A DNA stretch of 64,000 nucleotides, from assembly GCA_964561105.1 (NCBI GenBank), contig CAZLOH010000004.1:107637-171636 (forward strand), read 5' to 3'. Position numbers and translations under genes: made by a program. Source of the DNA: JADLHS01 sp964561105 (GTDB lineage: Bacteria > Verrucomicrobiota > Verrucomicrobiia > Limisphaerales > JADLHS01). Each line of letters begins with the position of its first letter. Position 1 is the stretch's first letter. The notes below the pieces were generated by a model, which worked only from the letters and a program-made list of their open reading frames with translations, was not told the origin of the DNA and ran no database searches. Positions 62,225 through 64,000 of this stretch are shown one piece after another.

Positions 62225-62701
62225 TTAGACCGGGAAAGAACAGGTTTGATGCCAAAAGAACGAGTGCGACCGGCCGCGCTCCTTGCGTTCCGCCCTCCTT
62301 CCCATGAACCGTCACCTCACCCTGCCCTCTCCCCATCGGATGGGGAGAGGGTGGCCGAAGGCCGGGTGAGGGGTTTTGGTGCGGTTCATGGCCCCGATGC
62401 GCGTCCATTGTTGGAGGTCGAAGCTTCCCATGAACCGCCCGGTGAGGACATCGGGCTGGCACGCTGTAGCCGGATTCCCCGACCCAGCGTCAATTGATGA
62501 TGGCTCTGCGCGCTTCGAGGATCCTCGATAATCCTCAAGAACGCCGATCTCTCAACGGCTCGGGTTGGGAAGATTGAGTCACGCCAGCACTCTCGGGCCT
62601 CTCGCCCTTACCGGTACAACTCGGTGGACCAATCAAAATTTCACTGTCCATTTTTAGGCTTCGCATCATTGAAAATTGGTTTAGGCTGCGCGCCAGCAAG
62701 A
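62225..62701. other. Intergenic region with repeat copy 3
   Basis: 477 bp between two divergent genes. It has copy 3 of the dispersed hairpin repeat (listed) and a mildly palindromic stretch gaggatcctcgataatcctc at 62517-62536. No gene was recognised. Promoters for both flanking genes are expected near its edges. Confidence 0.5.
62315..62430. repeat. Dispersed hairpin repeat, copy 3, flanked by 14-bp direct repeats
   Basis: Same order as copy 1: cctcaccc...gggtgagg outer stem, the ccctctccccatc inner stem, ggttttggtgcggtt and ttggaggtcgaagct. The sequence cttcccatgaaccg occurs just before it (62298-62311) and at its right end (62424-62437), like a duplicated target or the element's own ends. 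Confidence 0.9.
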
Positions 62702-63547
62702 ATGAGTTCCGTGACCCAATCCAAAATCATCACCGACGCCAAGCCTTCGGAACAGTTGTTCCACCTGAGCGCGCGGCTCGCGGATGGCGCGGCGCTGGTC
62801 AGCTTCGCCCTTGTGATCTGGCAAACAATTTCCGGCACGCCGCTGCCGGGAAAACCCGGCTGGCCGGAAGCCCTGCTTGTTCTCACCGTCGCGCTCACCA
62901 CCCTGGTCTCGCTCACGCGCCAGTTGCCGGCGCAAAACGTCCTGCTCGCGGCCGTCATCATTGGCGTGGTCGGTGGCGTGGCGCATGGCGTGGGCGTGCT
63001 GACCGCCATTCCGTTTGGCCCGCTGGTCTTTGAGGACAGCCTGGGGCCGCGGCTTTTCGGCACCCTGGCCTGGCCCATGCCGGCGCTGTGGGTCATCGTC
63101 ATCCTCAACTCACGCGGCGTGGCGCGTCTGATCCTGCGCCCGTGGCGCAAGCTGCGTAATTACGGCTTCTGGCTCATCGGCATCACGACGACGCTCGTGG
63201 TGCTATTCGATCTGGCGCTGGAACCCTTCGCCACGAAGGTGAACCACTACTGGCTCTGGCTGCCGACAAAATTCCCATTCACCTGGCTGGGCATGCCCTT
63301 GACCAACTCCCTCGGGTGGCTGCTGACTTCGCTGCTGATTCTCGTCCTCGCCACGCCCCCGCTGATCAACAAACAATCCCGCTCGCGCAAGACCGCACCC
63401 AACTATCAACCGCTGATCATCTGGTTGCTGGCAGTGGCGTTGTTTGCGACCGGGGCCATCACGCATCAACTCTGGACCGCCGCCGCGTTCGGCATCATCA
63501 CCGCACTCGCAACAACAGTTTTTGCACTGCGTGGTGCGCGCTGGTAA
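62702..63547 (+). CDS. Carotenoid biosynthesis protein (CruF/DUF422-like), multi-pass membrane
   Basis: 281 residues from the ATG at 62702 (MSSVTQSKIITDAKPSEQLF). Seven or so TM segments. AIPFGPLVFEDSLGPRLFGT, then LAWPMPALWVIVILNSRGVA, and VVLFDLALEPFATKVNHYWL are the conserved stretches of the CruF (gamma-carotene 1',2'-hydratase)/DUF422 family, with the central DxxxEP acidic residues. Other family members act on bacterioruberin-type C50 or C30 carotenoids. It may make a carotenoid in this organism, but no other pigment gene is in the window. The frame upstream is not conserved. Confidence 0.85.
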   Translation: MSSVTQSKIITDAKPSEQLFHLSARLADGAALVSFALVIWQTISGTPLPGKPGWPEALLVLTVALTTLVSLTRQLPAQNVLLAAVIIGVVGGVAHGVGVLTAIPFGPLVFEDSLGPRLFGTLAWPMPALWVIVILNSRGVARLILRPWRKLRNYGFWLIGITTTLVVLFDLALEPFATKVNHYWLWLPTKFPFTWLGMPLTNSLGWLLTSLLILVLATPPLINKQSRSRKTAPNYQPLIIWLLAVALFATGAITHQLWTAAAFGIITALATTVFALRGARW

Positions 63548-63748
63548 AACGTGGACGCAGGGCAAAGTCAGTGAAGCCTACTTGCTGAATCCGGAGCCTC
63601 CCGAACTATTCGCGCTGCGAGCAGATCTCGCGTCGTGTAAGAATTTCTTTGCGTTGTGTAACACTCAACAGCTAGCCGCCTGTCGGGCTTAGGGAACGAT
63701 TTTTGTTCAGAGGATTGAACAAGCGGGCGGCAGGCGCGTCTGAAACCC

Positions 63749-64000
63749 ATGGCGACCCGCTTCGTTTCGATTGATCGTGACACCCCGCTGCTCCTCCCAC
63801 CCAATCTGCGTGACTGGGTGCCCGCCGATCACCTGGTCCACTTCATCCTCGACGCCGTGGACGCCCTGGATCTGCGCCAGGTCCGGGTCAACACCCAGGG
63901 CAACTTGTTTCCCGGAGACAAGTTGCCCTGGCTGCTACACGGCTACACCAGGGTCTTTTGGTATGAGTTCATGATTGGGAGAGGAGGGCGAGGCAGCGGG
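63749..64000 (+). pseudogene. Transposase (IS1182/DDE-type) N-terminal fragment, truncated
   Basis: From the ATG at 63749: MATRFVSIDRDTPLLLPPNL, then RDWVPADHLVHFILDAVDAL and DLRQVRVNTQGN. This is the N-terminal DUF772-type region of IS1182/IS5-like transposases. After about codon 49 the expected RGTGxxQYPPxML stretch is replaced by LFPGDKLPWLLHGYTRVFWY and unrelated residues to the window end, with gggcaacttgt/acaagttgccc as an inverted repeat at the junction. It looks disrupted or deleted. The rest lies outside the window. Confidence 0.75.

Overview
The window reads as high-GC chromosomal DNA of a verrucomicrobium, most likely of the Limisphaerales/Pedosphaera type. This placement is inferred from family content and was not searched. 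The signs are a planctomycete-cytochrome DUF1549/DUF1553 protein paired with a DUF1501 protein, a prepilin-like protein ending in an H-X9-DG motif, a sulfatase, DUF1080, a two-component propeller kinase, HPt-REC proteins, and many short palindromic repeats between and even inside genes. Most genes from 29.6 to 57.8 kb lie on the minus strand. No tRNA, rRNA operon or CRISPR array was seen. One structural RNA is clear: a class A RNase P RNA on the minus strand at about 53.04-53.47 kb.

Layout. 0-6.5 kb: 5' part of a family 4 glycosyltransferase, an SLC13-type transporter, a prepilin-like protein and a TrkA/TrkH potassium uptake pair. 6.6-13.2 kb: a sulfatase followed by a probable sialic acid catabolic set (lyase, MFS transporter, kelch mutarotase-like protein, N-acylglucosamine 2-epimerase-like protein). 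13.5-20 kb: a small cytochrome-like protein, a three-gene pseudopilin operon, a membrane HPt-REC-HPt-REC protein and a stand-alone CBM48 protein. 20.3-22.5 kb: polyprenyl diphosphate synthase, ECF sigma factor and a membrane partner, all with 4-nt overlaps. 22.6-28 kb: CvpA-like protein, an S41-like protein lacking its catalytic residues, dGTPase, a membrane protein and beta carbonic anhydrase. 28.5-41.4 kb: sugar catabolism, with a hexosamine kinase-like protein, fuconolactonase-like protein, FucU/RbsD mutarotase, GH43, an SGNH hydrolase, a clan GH-A hydrolase, a TIM-barrel isomerase, a zinc dehydrogenase, a PhyH dioxygenase, two tiny coupled genes and an L-galactose/L-fucose dehydrogenase-like aldo/keto reductase. 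41.5-49.3 kb: a secreted unknown, RmuC, RidA and the cytochrome/DUF1501 operon with two small genes inside it. 49.6-58 kb: HrpB helicase, a zinc-ribbon protein, rnpB, and a response regulator with a large propeller histidine kinase. 58-64 kb: an outer-membrane-like protein, DUF1080 lipoprotein, DUF167, a CaCA-type antiporter, an unknown, a CruF-like carotenoid protein and the start of a damaged transposase.

How it fits together. The sequence suggests an organism that harvests complex, possibly sulfated and sialylated or fucosylated glycans. Sialic acid could run through the lyase and epimerase to GlcNAc and on to the hexosamine kinase. L-fucose or L-galactose could be oxidised by the aldo/keto reductase and opened by the lactonase. 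The most unusual structural observations are two different palindromic elements sitting in frame inside hrpB, the same repeat motif inside the RNase P RNA, and very small translationally coupled genes in two operons.
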